Origin: Paenibacillus nuruki
GTDB lineage: Bacteria > Bacillota > Bacilli > Paenibacillales > Paenibacillaceae
NCBI RefSeq assembly: GCF_001721045.1
Contig: NZ_MDER01000065.1
Coordinates: 1 to 35,455, forward strand
Reading direction: 5' to 3'
DNA: 35,455 nt
In this document: positions 1 to 7,271 of the stretch, piece after piece
How the letters are laid out: each line of letters begins with the position of its first letter
Numbering within the stretch: position 1 is the stretch's first letter
The notes under the pieces: generated by a model
What the model was told of the DNA's origin: nothing
What the model saw: the letters and a program-made list of their open reading frames with translations, nothing else
Database searches by the model: none
Position numbers and translations under genes: made by a program

Positions 1-225
1 ATCAATAAACATTTATCAAAACATATAAATTCGTCTAATATATTTAATAGAAATCAAAAGAGAATGTTGTATTCATTAAAATTATCTCAAAAAAAGCAAA
101 TCTATAATTTTAATAATGCTTCTCTAAAACAACTGATTATAATTTCTGAAAATTTAGATATTTCAATAGTTACTGATATCACAAAAGAAAAACTAATTAA
201 AAATATATTTAAAGCACTCTATTAA
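1..225 (+). CDS. C-terminal part of an unidentified protein (runs in from outside the window)
   Basis: The first reading frame is open from the window edge for 74 codons and closes with TAA at 223-225. The residues are dominated by Asn, Lys, Ile, Leu and Ser, ending in KNIFKALY, as expected from very AT-rich DNA. A strong hairpin terminator follows the stop directly, which supports this being the end of a real gene. No family is recognisable from this fragment. The composition is more AT-rich than genes further right, so it may be horizontally acquired. The start lies upstream of the window. Confidence 0.5.
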   Translation: MNKHLSKHINSSNIFNRNQKRMLYSLKLSQKKQIYNFNNASLKQLIIISENLDISIVTDITKEKLIKNIFKALY

Positions 226-282
226 AAAAGCAAAAATTTTGCATAATTTTCTCATAGAATTATGCAATTTTTTTGCTTTTTT
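224..282. terminator. Rho-independent terminator after the partial gene
   Basis: A long stem pairs 224-248 with 258-282, with two T-T mismatches and a 9-nt loop. It has an A-run on the left and a T-run on the right, so it could work in both directions. Confidence 0.8.
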
Positions 283-312
283 AATTAACTAGCTATAATA
301 TTATGTTTTAAA

Positions 313-344
313 AAACAGCGTATAATATAAATTATACGCTGTTT
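313..344. repeat. Perfect 14-bp inverted repeat with 4-nt loop
   Basis: AAACAGCGTATAAT (313-326) is exactly mirrored by ATTATACGCTGTTT (331-344) around the loop ATAA. It lies about 30 bp after the first terminator. It ends in short T stretches and could be a second terminator serving a transcript from the right, or a protein-binding site. Confidence 0.6.
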
Positions 345-603
345 ATGTTTAAATCGATTAGAAATAGATAATGCGACCATTATTCCGCATAAATAAGAGC
401 ATATTTCTCATATTTATTAACAAATAATACCATATATCAAAAAGGCTCAAAAATACAGAATCATACATAATTTAAATTATGTAAACCATAATAATTTCAA
501 AAATCTATCTATTCGATATGTACGAATACTTCTCTCATCTACCTACACTTTTCGTAATTGTAGTATTAAATCTATACAACACTTTGTAAAAATAAACTCC
601 ATC
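345..603. other. Gene-free AT-rich stretch
   Basis: No reading frame with a plausible start and ribosome binding site was found on either strand. It is very AT-rich with no recognisable RNA structure. It probably holds the promoter of the small gene at 772. Confidence 0.5.
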
Positions 604-641
604 TAGAGGATGATATTTTATAGTTTATAATTCATCCTCTA
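604..641. repeat. 10-bp perfect inverted repeat upstream of the small acidic gene
   Basis: TAGAGGATGA (604-613) pairs with TCATCCTCTA (632-641) across an 18-nt AT-rich loop. There is no T-run afterwards, so an operator or leader structure is more likely than a terminator. Confidence 0.45.
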
Positions 642-771
642 AGCGGATTTGAAAAAGAGTGGATTATATTATGATATAAAAAAGAAAATAAATATTTTGT
701 CAGATGATCTTATTGGAAGCTTACTTCATGTCGACATAAATATAAAGTGTGTAAAAGGAGATGGATTGAAA

Positions 772-990
772 ATGAGTCATGTTCATAATGTAGCAAATCA
801 ATCTAATGAGTATCAACAAGCGGGAATGTCAGATAAAATGATATGGTTGTTTACGCCTTTAATGAATAATGCATTTGCCGATACAGAAGAATTATGGAAT
901 CAAGAAGATACGGATCTAGACGAAACACAAAGAGTCGAAGAAGAACTGGAGTATCTGAACTCATGGGAGCGTATGTTAGAAATTATATAA
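772..990 (+). CDS. Small acidic protein of unknown function (72 aa)
   Basis: The ATG at 772 has AAAGGAG at 754-760, eleven bases upstream. An in-frame TTG at 649 would lengthen the protein to 113 aa but has no ribosome binding site, so 772 is preferred. The C-terminal half is strongly acidic (many Glu and Asp) and probably helical; the middle has a short hydrophobic stretch around MIWLFTPLM. There is no signal peptide and no cysteine. No family is recognised. It stands alone in an AT-rich region and is followed by a long inverted repeat. Confidence 0.5.
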   Translation: MSHVHNVANQSNEYQQAGMSDKMIWLFTPLMNNAFADTEELWNQEDTDLDETQRVEEELEYLNSWERMLEII

Positions 991-994
991 TCAT

Positions 995-1059
995 CACAAC
1001 TAAATAAATAACAAGATTAACTTGATGCAAGAAACATAAACGTTATTTATTTAGCTGTG
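995..1059. repeat. Long inverted repeat after the small acidic gene
   Basis: The 13-base arm CTAAATAAATAAC (1000-1012) pairs with its exact complement at 1042-1054, and CACA/TGTG extends the stem past one mismatch. The loop is 29 nt and no clear T-run follows, so terminator function is uncertain. Confidence 0.45.
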
Positions 1060-1085
1060 GTTATAATCTCGCTGTTTTGTTATTG

Positions 1086-1111
1086 GTTTACATAATAAAT
1101 AATACGTAAAC
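1086..1111. repeat. Copy 1 of a dispersed 24-26 bp imperfect palindrome
   Basis: GTTTAC (1086-1091) and GTAAAC (1106-1111) flank an AT-only centre ATAATAAATAATAC. A near-identical copy lies at 3520-3543 and a diverged one at 1720-1744. This copy lies upstream of the 119-aa gene. Confidence 0.5.
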
Positions 1112-1285
1112 TAATATGGGGTTTCACACAATCTTACATAGTAATTAAAAATGATAGTCAATCACTAACTACAGATTAGGGTAATAGACATGAAGACGTA
1201 CTTTATATGGGTACCTCTTATAACTATATCATTATGTAGTTTTATTCAATGAATAGAACGATACTTTTAGAGGAGGTTTATCATT

Positions 1286-1645
1286 ATGGGATTTAATTTA
1301 GGTGGAATGGGCGATCTTAAAGGAATGATTGAAAAAGCAAAAACACCAGGTGGTTTGATGGAAATAGCTAAAAATTTACCGTTGGATCAGATTGTACAAA
1401 AACTACCTTTAGAAAAATTACTAACACCAGAGTTTATGCAAAAGCATACTCCATTTCAATCAATTGGAGAGTTATTACAAAAAGCAGGGGTAGGATCTCC
1501 TACAGATTCAGCAGATAAAGTGAAAGAAGTACCTCAAGGTCAATTGGATAATCAAGTCAAAGAGAGTACTTCTTTCGGTTCCATGCAACAGTTGATTCAA
1601 AAAGCAGTTGAATTCTATAATTCTCGTCAAGCTGGTGGAAAGTAA
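1286..1645 (+). CDS. Unidentified 119-aa protein with amphipathic Leu/Lys/Gln-rich helices
   Basis: The start ATG has an excellent ribosome binding site, GAGGAGGT, about nine bases upstream. The N-terminus is Gly-rich (GFNLGGMGDLKGM). Positions about 28-50 carry two similar segments, LPLDQIVQK and LPLEKLLTP, followed by FMQKHTPFQSIGELLQKAGV, then a polar linker and a last helix with MQQLIQKAVEFY. There is no signal peptide, membrane helix or cysteine. The pattern suggests a soluble helical, perhaps self-assembling protein. I do not recognise the family. It appears to be a single-gene unit, convergent with the lactonase gene. Confidence 0.7.
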   Translation: MGFNLGGMGDLKGMIEKAKTPGGLMEIAKNLPLDQIVQKLPLEKLLTPEFMQKHTPFQSIGELLQKAGVGSPTDSADKVKEVPQGQLDNQVKESTSFGSMQQLIQKAVEFYNSRQAGGK

Positions 1646-1684
1646 AGGATTTCTTTTAGTGTATCATTTCTTTATATTAGAGGC

Positions 1685-1717
1685 AAAGAGAGTGTTATTC
1701 TTTACATTCTCTTTATT
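1685..1717. terminator. Hairpin between convergent genes
   Basis: AAAGAGAGTG (1685-1694) pairs with CATTCTCTTT (1705-1714) with one G-T pair and a 10-nt loop. It lies between the 119-aa gene and the convergent lactonase gene and may end both transcripts. Confidence 0.5.
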
Positions 1718-1719
1718 TA

Positions 1720-1744
1720 GTTTACATAACTATTATTATGTTAA
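1720..1744. repeat. Copy 3 (diverged) of the dispersed palindrome
   Basis: It begins with the same ten bases GTTTACATAA and keeps the inverted TTATGT half. About 19 of 25 positions agree with the copy at 3520. Confidence 0.3.
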
Positions 1745-1755
1745 TTATAATTCAT

Positions 1756-2511
1756 TTAGAAAAATGAAGGATATACTTGTTGATGTTTAGCTTGCTCTAT
1801 ATCATGTCCAAAGAAAACGATTTGTGGTTGTTTATCTTGAATAACTTGTTGAAGACGCTGGATCGCTTGTTGATTTTGTTGCGCATCTTTAACAGCAAAG
1901 GGGATACCTCGTTCAAAATTATCACGTGTATAGGATACATCAACAGTAAGTAAAATAGAACCGGATTTTTCAGTATTCAGTAGAACAGATTGATGCCCCG
2001 CAGAATGACCGGGAGTAGATAATAATTGAATACCTGGTGCGACTTCATAATCTCCATCCAACAAATGATAATTCAAATTGGGTTCTCGACATTCTATTGG
2101 CGAGTAATCTTCATTATGGATCGCTTCATGATATTCGGCACGCTGTACATAAATAGGTACATCTTGAAAATGGTGATTACCGCCTGCATGGTCTAGATGG
2201 AGATGCGAACTGATAACAGCTTGAATGTCTTTGATCGAATAACCTAAACGTTTTAACGTTTCTGGTATAGTATGTTGTGGTTGCATATCAGGTATTAATT
2301 TACCTTCTCGACGTGTTCCAGCATAATAATTGGGCTGATTTACAAATGAATCTGGCATTCCTGTATCTATTAAAATAGGCCCGTCGGATGTTTCGAGCAG
2401 AAAAGACCATACAGGCACATACATAATTTTACCCGTAGGTAGATTACCATTTAAAGCAGATTGATCTAATCCACAATAACCCATCTGTAAAAAATAAAGT
2501 TTTTGAATCAT
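1756..2511 (-). CDS. aiiA: N-acyl-homoserine lactonase, AiiA type (quorum-quenching metallo-beta-lactamase fold)
   Basis: The enzyme opens the lactone ring of acyl-homoserine lactone signals made by Gram-negative bacteria. The 251-aa protein matches Bacillus AiiA over its full length as I recall it. The dinuclear zinc ligands are all visible: H103, H105, D107 and H108 in SSHLHLDHAGGN, H169 in TPGHSAGH, D191 in LTVDVSY and H236 in FFGHDIE. The catalytic-site Tyr194 is also in place. There is no signal peptide, so it should be cytoplasmic and act on signals that diffuse in. It is transcribed divergently from a TetR regulator, with two palindromic operators between them, which suggests ligand-controlled expression. 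AiiA identity is very likely; its substrate range cannot be read. Confidence 0.93.
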   Translation of the reverse strand: MIQKLYFLQMGYCGLDQSALNGNLPTGKIMYVPVWSFLLETSDGPILIDTGMPDSFVNQPNYYAGTRREGKLIPDMQPQHTIPETLKRLGYSIKDIQAVISSHLHLDHAGGNHHFQDVPIYVQRAEYHEAIHNEDYSPIECREPNLNYHLLDGDYEVAPGIQLLSTPGHSAGHQSVLLNTEKSGSILLTVDVSYTRDNFERGIPFAVKDAQQNQQAIQRLQQVIQDKQPQIVFFGHDIEQAKHQQVYPSFF

Positions 2512-2646
2512 ACTTTAACACTCCATTTCTATATTTGAAATTCTAAGTCATTTTATAACGAAAAACTTAAAATGACGTAATTAAGATTATTTATTCCGTT
2601 TAAAATATCTACTTATTGCTTCTTAATAAATAATTCTTTATAATTA

Positions 2647-2692
2647 ACGGACAAACTGTCCACAATAGAATTATAACGGACGATTTGTCCGT
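2647..2692. promoter_or_regulatory. Two TetR-type operators between aiiA and its divergent regulator
   Basis: GGACA-AAC-TGTCC lies at 2649-2661 and ACGGAC-GATTT-GTCCGT at 2676-2692, each a palindrome with the shared half-site GGAC/GTCC. Their centres are about 29 bp apart. They sit in the divergent intergenic region just upstream of the regulator, as expected for TetR autoregulation and control of aiiA. Which protein binds them is inferred from position. Confidence 0.75.
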
Positions 2693-2748
2693 TTGTCAAT
2701 TAAATCAGCATAGATTTTATTTAGATGATAATAAGGAGACTGATATAT

Positions 2749-3354
2749 ATGAAAGAAGCAACTCAATCGGCTAGCCTCAAATTAAGCCGGGAAGAAGTCA
2801 ATCGACGTAAAATTATACAAGCTGCACGTGAATTATTTATACAGCATGGAGGCATACAAGATGTGAATATGCATCAGATTGCCAAAACAGCAGGGGTAGG
2901 GCAAGCAAGCCTATATAGAAGGTATTCTGAGATTAATGACCTTTCTATAGATGTAGTAAAAGAGGAATGTCAGCCATTATTCGATCAGATGGATCAATGG
3001 TTGAAGGCACATGCAGAATCTCAACCTTTAGAACAACTATATAGTGTTGTTGAGCAATTTGCGGATTTTTTAGAAATGAAATCGCCATGGTTATGCCATG
3101 TTAGTCGTTCTTTAACAGGACATCGTCCGATGCAATCGCCGTTATATGTGTGGATGCGTAATTGCTGTCAAAGACTGTTAGAGCAAGCCCAAAAGAACAA
3201 TGAAATTGAAGAGATTGATATTGCCTATACTGTAGAAGCATTGATGTCTGCTCTGCATAATCTAGATATTCATATGATCGATCAGGGATTTGAAAAGCAC
3301 CGTATTTTGCAAGGGATACGAAGACTTTATATTGATGGTCTGAAAGTAAAGTAA
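2749..3354 (+). CDS. TetR/AcrR family transcriptional repressor
   Basis: The ATG at 2749 follows AAGGAG at 2733-2738; an upstream in-frame ATG at 2725 precedes that ribosome binding site and is rejected. The 201-aa protein has the TetR N-terminal helix-turn-helix at about residues 18-65 (RKIIQAARELFIQHGG, then IAKTAGVGQASLYRRY). The C-terminal half is a helical ligand-binding domain with no recognisable ligand signature. It is divergent from aiiA with two palindromic operators between, so it probably represses itself and aiiA until an unknown ligand binds. That ligand could be an acyl-homoserine lactone or another amphipathic molecule. Confidence 0.88.
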   Translation: MKEATQSASLKLSREEVNRRKIIQAARELFIQHGGIQDVNMHQIAKTAGVGQASLYRRYSEINDLSIDVVKEECQPLFDQMDQWLKAHAESQPLEQLYSVVEQFADFLEMKSPWLCHVSRSLTGHRPMQSPLYVWMRNCCQRLLEQAQKNNEIEEIDIAYTVEALMSALHNLDIHMIDQGFEKHRILQGIRRLYIDGLKVK

Positions 3355-3642
3355 AGAAGAGGTGTAAAAGAATATTCTCTAGTGAATGATTTTTCCAAAG
3401 ATAGGGTGCCACATTAAATAGATTATTTTTAGACATATAAAAAAGGATGTATTTTTATTTCGATGTTATAGTTGCAATAAAAATAACTTTTTAAAGTCAT
3501 TAATGAATTCACATTATTAGTTTACATAATAAATAATATGTAACCAAATAGCATATGCTTAAATAACAGATCCCATTTTGTGTCTGGGTTGTCTTTTTTA
3601 TTAGCTAACTGTAGCTATTATTAACAATCCGTGATTTATAAC
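3355..3642. other. Non-coding stretch between tetR and the esterase terminator
   Basis: No supported gene here. An antisense reading frame covering 3101-3436 overlaps tetR and has no ribosome binding site. The only notable element is the palindrome at 3520-3543. Confidence 0.5.
3520..3543. repeat. Copy 2 of the dispersed palindrome
   Basis: TTACATA (3522-3528) and TATGTAA (3537-3543) are perfect 7-bp arms around the AT-only centre ATAAATAA. Over 23 bp it differs from the copy at 1087-1109 at a single position. Confidence 0.5.
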
Positions 3643-3695
3643 AAAAAAAGGATGTTCTTTAAGCCTAAGATAGACTCAAGAACATCCTTTTTTTT
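3643..3695. terminator. Strong bidirectional terminator
   Basis: A 17-bp perfect stem pairs AAAAAAAGGATGTTCTT (3643-3659) with its complement at 3678-3694, with an A-run and a T-run on either side. It can end the esterase transcript coming from the right and tetR from the left. Confidence 0.9.
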
Positions 3696-3779
3696 ATTAT
3701 TTACTGATCTAATACATCTATTGAATCGATTCAAACATGTATCGTTTATAACTAGTATCAGCAATTGGATTGAATTGTA

Positions 3780-4733
3780 TTAAAATCCTTCGCGTAAGAA
3801 GGTAGTAGCTAGCTTGATCGCACCTTTTTTAGCGTTAGTATCAGCTAGTACATTTAACATCACAAAGTCATGAATAATACCTTGGAAACGCACAGCTGTA
3901 ACAGGTACGCCTGCTTCGCGCAATTTGTTGGCATAAGCTTCACCTTCATCACGCAATACATCAGCTTCACCTGTGATAACCAATGCTTCTGGTAGACCAC
4001 TCAGTTGCTCTGTTGTTGCACGAAGAGGGGATGCTGTAATTTGAGCACGTTCGTTAGGATCGGTTGTATATTGATCCCAGAACCATTTCATACCATCACG
4101 TTGCAAGAAGTATCCTTCTGCAAATTGTTGATACGATTCAGTATCAAAAGAAGCATCAGTTACTGGATAGAACAACAATTGTTTTTGGATAGTAGGGCCG
4201 CTACGTTCTTTCGCCATTAGAGTGATTGCAGCTGTCATGTTACCACCAACACTGTCGCCACCTACATATAGACGTGAAGCATCCAGACCTTTGGTAGAAC
4301 CTTCTTTAGCAATCCATTCTACCACAGCATAGATTTCTTCAATTGCTGTAGGATATTTATGCTCAGGTGAAAGGCTATAATTAACGAATACTACAGCTAC
4401 TTCAGCACCTGTTGCTAGTTCACGGCTTAAGCGATCATGAGTATGTGCATTACCGAATACCCAGCCTGCACCATGAATATATACCAACACAGGCAACGTC
4501 TCAGGAGCATTTTTTGGACGTAAAATACGAACCGATACTTCTCCAGACGGGCCACCTGCAATATTAAGTTCTTCGATATCAACTTCTGGTTTGTATACTT
4601 CACCAGACTGTACTTCATCTACTGTTTCGCGCCCTTTTTCTGGACCTAGATCAGGTAGAAATGGAGGCTTAGAATTGTCGTCTGCGAATTGTTGAGCAGC
4701 AGGTTCAAGATAAACTTTTTTGAATTCGGTCAT
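3780..4733 (-). CDS. Alpha/beta hydrolase, hormone-sensitive-lipase-like (family IV) esterase
   Basis: This 317-aa protein should hydrolyse short- to medium-chain carboxyl esters. The oxyanion-hole motif is HGAGW (residues 87-91), in place of the usual HGGGW. The nucleophile is S161 in GDSVGG, the acid D258 in GEADVLRDEG and the base H288 in GIIHDF. The LSPEHKYPTA stretch is also typical of the family. It has no signal peptide, so is probably cytoplasmic. The minus-strand ATG follows GAGGAG. It is a single-gene unit ending at the terminator at 3643-3695. The natural substrate cannot be read. Confidence 0.9.
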   Translation of the reverse strand: MTEFKKVYLEPAAQQFADDNSKPPFLPDLGPEKGRETVDEVQSGEVYKPEVDIEELNIAGGPSGEVSVRILRPKNAPETLPVLVYIHGAGWVFGNAHTHDRLSRELATGAEVAVVFVNYSLSPEHKYPTAIEEIYAVVEWIAKEGSTKGLDASRLYVGGDSVGGNMTAAITLMAKERSGPTIQKQLLFYPVTDASFDTESYQQFAEGYFLQRDGMKWFWDQYTTDPNERAQITASPLRATTEQLSGLPEALVITGEADVLRDEGEAYANKLREAGVPVTAVRFQGIIHDFVMLNVLADTNAKKGAIKLATTFLREGF

Positions 4734-4980
4734 CGTAGAATCTCCTCTTCATCATGAAGTTTAGTGTAGTGTATATCCATAAATTAATTTGACAAAATAA
4801 AATTTGCCGCTGTTTTGTTTCTATATAAGTTATACTCTTTTTTACCCTATTTGAAACGTTAGAACGCTGAATGCACTCTTTTTCCCATTTTAATTTCAAC
4901 AGTAGCGTCTCAACGATATCGACAGGTTGATGTATAATAGAAAAAGGATGTGGGTTATAGGAAAGGATGAATGATCTCTG

Positions 4981-5925
4981 ATGAATACAAAGTATGCATC
5001 CGAAGAAGAGGATTTTATATATAGTGAAGAAATTGAAGCTTTTACAGATTGGATGAAAGATGCAGGTTATACGAGGTATACACAGAAGTCTTATTTAAGC
5101 GATGTATATGAGTTTCTCAATTCCCATGCTATTCGTAACAAACCACTGCATGAAATGAAAAAGCGTCATGTGCTGTCTTTTCTTAGTAGCGCACGTACAC
5201 GTGGTGTTAGTGATTCCACTAGAAATCGTAAGCATGCAGCAGTAAGTTGTTTTTTCAAAGCTTTGATCGAACTTGAGATGGCGGAACATAATCCTGCTTT
5301 TGGGATAAAAAAAGCTAAAACAGAACATAATAAAGCACCTGTTTACTTAGATGAAATCAAAATCACTGAATTTATGCAATCGGTAGAAGGCAAATATCGC
5401 ACTCGCAATTTGACCATTTTTCTATTTATGGCGTATATGGGGCTACGGGTTGGAGAAGTTCATGGACTCAATCTCAACGACTACAATGCTGAACGGAGCA
5501 CGTTACAAGTACTGGGTAAAGGACGTAAATGGCGTACGCTCCCTGTACCGAATGCTGTAGCGACGATTTTACAACAAGCGATAGAAGAGCGATTATCTCC
5601 ATGGAGAGATGGGGAAAGTGCGCTATTTATTTCACAAAAAGGTACACGTTTGTCGATTCGAAATATTCAGCAGATCGCTACAGATACATTTGATCGTTTT
5701 CAAAGTCATATCGAACCCGAGCAACGGCTTCCGTATTCCAGCCACAAATTACGACATTCGTTTGCAACGATGTTATTACGTCAAGGTACAGATCTACGGA
5801 CAGTACAAGAGTTGTTAGGTCACTCCTCAATTCAGACGACAACCATTTATACACATGTAAGCAATCGAGAAAAAGAAGAAGCGATTTCAAAATTGGACGT
5901 ACAGCTTCCTTTTGAAATCAAATAA
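4981..5925 (+). CDS. Tyrosine recombinase / site-specific integrase (XerC/XerD-like)
   Basis: The 314-aa protein has an N-terminal SAM-like core-binding domain (about residues 15-105) and a C-terminal catalytic domain. The catalytic residues are visible: R156 in GLRVGE, a lysine in GKGRKWR (about 180-183), H255 and R258 in [10 protein letters not shown]281 in LLGHSS and Y290 in TTIYTHV. Length and layout fit XerC/XerD-type recombinases rather than long phage integrases. The ATG at 4981 lies 13 bases after AAAGGA, a slightly long spacing. A possible -10 TATAAT is at 4933-4938. No tRNA, excisionase or phage genes are adjacent, so it is an orphan whose target site is unknown. Confidence 0.88.
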   Translation: MNTKYASEEEDFIYSEEIEAFTDWMKDAGYTRYTQKSYLSDVYEFLNSHAIRNKPLHEMKKRHVLSFLSSARTRGVSDSTRNRKHAAVSCFFKALIELEMAEHNPAFGIKKAKTEHNKAPVYLDEIKITEFMQSVEGKYRTRNLTIFLFMAYMGLRVGEVHGLNLNDYNAERSTLQVLGKGRKWRTLPVPNAVATILQQAIEERLSPWRDGESALFISQKGTRLSIRNIQQIATDTFDRFQSHIEPEQRLPYSSHKLRHSFATMLLRQGTDLRTVQELLGHSSIQTTTIYTHVSNREKEEAISKLDVQLPFEIK

Positions 5926-5953
5926 TAGTATGTATATCTACTATTGAACATGC

Positions 5954-6000
5954 AAATAAGGATAGATCGTTTAGTGTCACGACGATCTATCCTTATTTTG
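5954..6000. terminator. Bidirectional terminator between recombinase and permease
   Basis: A perfect 17-bp stem, AAATAAGGATAGATCGT (5954-5970) with its complement at 5982-5998, has an 11-nt loop. It separates two convergent genes. Confidence 0.9.
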
Positions 6001-6011
6001 TATATTGGATT

Positions 6012-6986
6012 CTATTTGTCACGCAGAATAAAATGAGGAACTATGCGAATATAGATCAGTTCGCCGACAAGCTCCACAATCGTCTGCGTTACAATAATCG
6101 CAGCGACTAAAGTACTCCAATTGTCTGGCAAAGATAAGGCAAGTGGAAGCACAACCAGAGAGTTCCGTGTACCAGCACTGAAAATGACAGCTCGTCCTGA
6201 GCTTATGTCTAATTTGAACCATTGTACAATCCATCTCGTAATCCAAGGCATAATACATAGAAAAGCAATATAGATAGGAATAACCTGAATAATCACGTCT
6301 CCATACATAGATAACTTGCCGATCTGTGACGCTACAATAATAAATAAAGTCAATGCCATCAATGGAACAGGAATCCATGCTGAACCTTCTAACAGTAATG
6401 ATCCACGCGGTCTGGATTTACTAGCCATAACTTGCAGACCAATTGCTAATATCAGAGGGAGAACAATAATAATAAGAAAAGATTCGATAAAAGGTGTAGG
6501 ATTGACGACTTCAGATGCTTTCTCTCCCATAAATAACCACAAGTATACTGGTAACAAAACCATTTGGGTGACAAAAAGAATAGGCGTTGCCAGTAGAATC
6601 GCTTTTTCATTGCCACGCCCTAGATGTGTAAACACAATGACATAATCAATACATGGAGTAAGTAGTACTAGATATACGCCTAATAATAGGGGAGCTTGCT
6701 GAGGAAGAAATTGAGATAATCCCCAGACGACGATCGGTACAGCTACATAATTAGCAGTTAGTAAAGCCAATATAAACCGGCGATCACCCAAAGACTTTCG
6801 TATAGTTAGAAAAGGAATCTGAGTAAACATCCCAAACATCAATATAGCGATCACTATAGATATCAATATCGGATGATCCAATATGAAGATTAGATCAGGA
6901 ACGAATAATCCCAACCCGGCAGCTATGATTAATACAATAATATAGATCCAAATCTGTTGCTGTTCTAATTGTTCACGGGTGATCAT
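6012..6986 (-). CDS. ACR3/BASS-superfamily permease (arsenite exporter-like or bile acid:Na+ symporter-like)
   Basis: This 324-aa integral membrane protein shows about ten hydrophobic segments. The stretch LLTPCIDYVIVFTHLGRGNEK, with a cysteine in a membrane segment, resembles the conserved Cys region of ACR3-type arsenite exporters and their BASS relatives. FSAGTRNSLVVLPLALSLP is also typical of the superfamily. The ATG follows AAAGGAG by 12 bases. No ArsR, ArsC or other arsenic gene lies nearby, so arsenite export is not supported by context; an organic anion or other metalloid is equally possible. Confidence 0.75.
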   Translation of the reverse strand: MITREQLEQQQIWIYIIVLIIAAGLGLFVPDLIFILDHPILISIVIAILMFGMFTQIPFLTIRKSLGDRRFILALLTANYVAVPIVVWGLSQFLPQQAPLLLGVYLVLLTPCIDYVIVFTHLGRGNEKAILLATPILFVTQMVLLPVYLWLFMGEKASEVVNPTPFIESFLIIIVLPLILAIGLQVMASKSRPRGSLLLEGSAWIPVPLMALTLFIIVASQIGKLSMYGDVIIQVIPIYIAFLCIMPWITRWIVQWFKLDISSGRAVIFSAGTRNSLVVLPLALSLPDNWSTLVAAIIVTQTIVELVGELIYIRIVPHFILRDK

Positions 6987-7183
6987 ATGTATAACCTACT
7001 CCTTTAATAACGACATTATTCCTTATAGTCATATCTTAATCACGTTATTTGTATCATAGCAAAGATTGCTTATCTTCGTTTATAGCAAAAAAAGAATCAA
7101 CTTTTTCCCAAAATGAAGCCAATGAAAGCTTTTATCTCATAATTTAACGATTTTTCATAAATAAATTTATTAATTCAACGCAT

Positions 7184-7257
7184 CACAGTGTAGTATTATG
7201 TAGTTTTTTATAGGTGTCCTTTAATATTATAAAAAAATGTCATAATACCTCACAGTG
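7184..7257. promoter_or_regulatory. Nested repeats upstream of the amino acid permease
   Basis: GTATTATG (7193-7200) and CATAATAC (7241-7248) form a perfect 8-bp inverted repeat, flanked by direct copies of TCACAGTG (7183-7190 and 7250-7257). The right copy lies just before the ribosome binding site. It may be an operator or leader structure; no known riboswitch is recognised. Confidence 0.3.
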
Positions 7258-7271
7258 AAAGGATTTTGTGT

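Noticed and set aside
649-771. N-terminal extension of the small acidic gene to a TTG start
   Set aside because: No ribosome binding site before 649, while ATG 772 has AAAGGAG at good spacing.
3101-3436. Antisense reading frame overlapping the end of tetR
   Set aside because: It has no ribosome binding site and looks like a shadow of the tetR coding sequence.
5926-6011. Attachment site next to the tyrosine recombinase
   Set aside because: The only structure is a symmetric terminator; no flanking direct repeats were seen.
6019-6645. Two frames overlapping the ACR3/BASS permease
   Set aside because: They are out-of-frame shadows of a clear membrane protein gene and lack start signals.
7100-7265. 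Riboswitch or T-box upstream of the amino acid permease
   Set aside because: No T-box sequence, specifier loop or known riboswitch core could be recognised.
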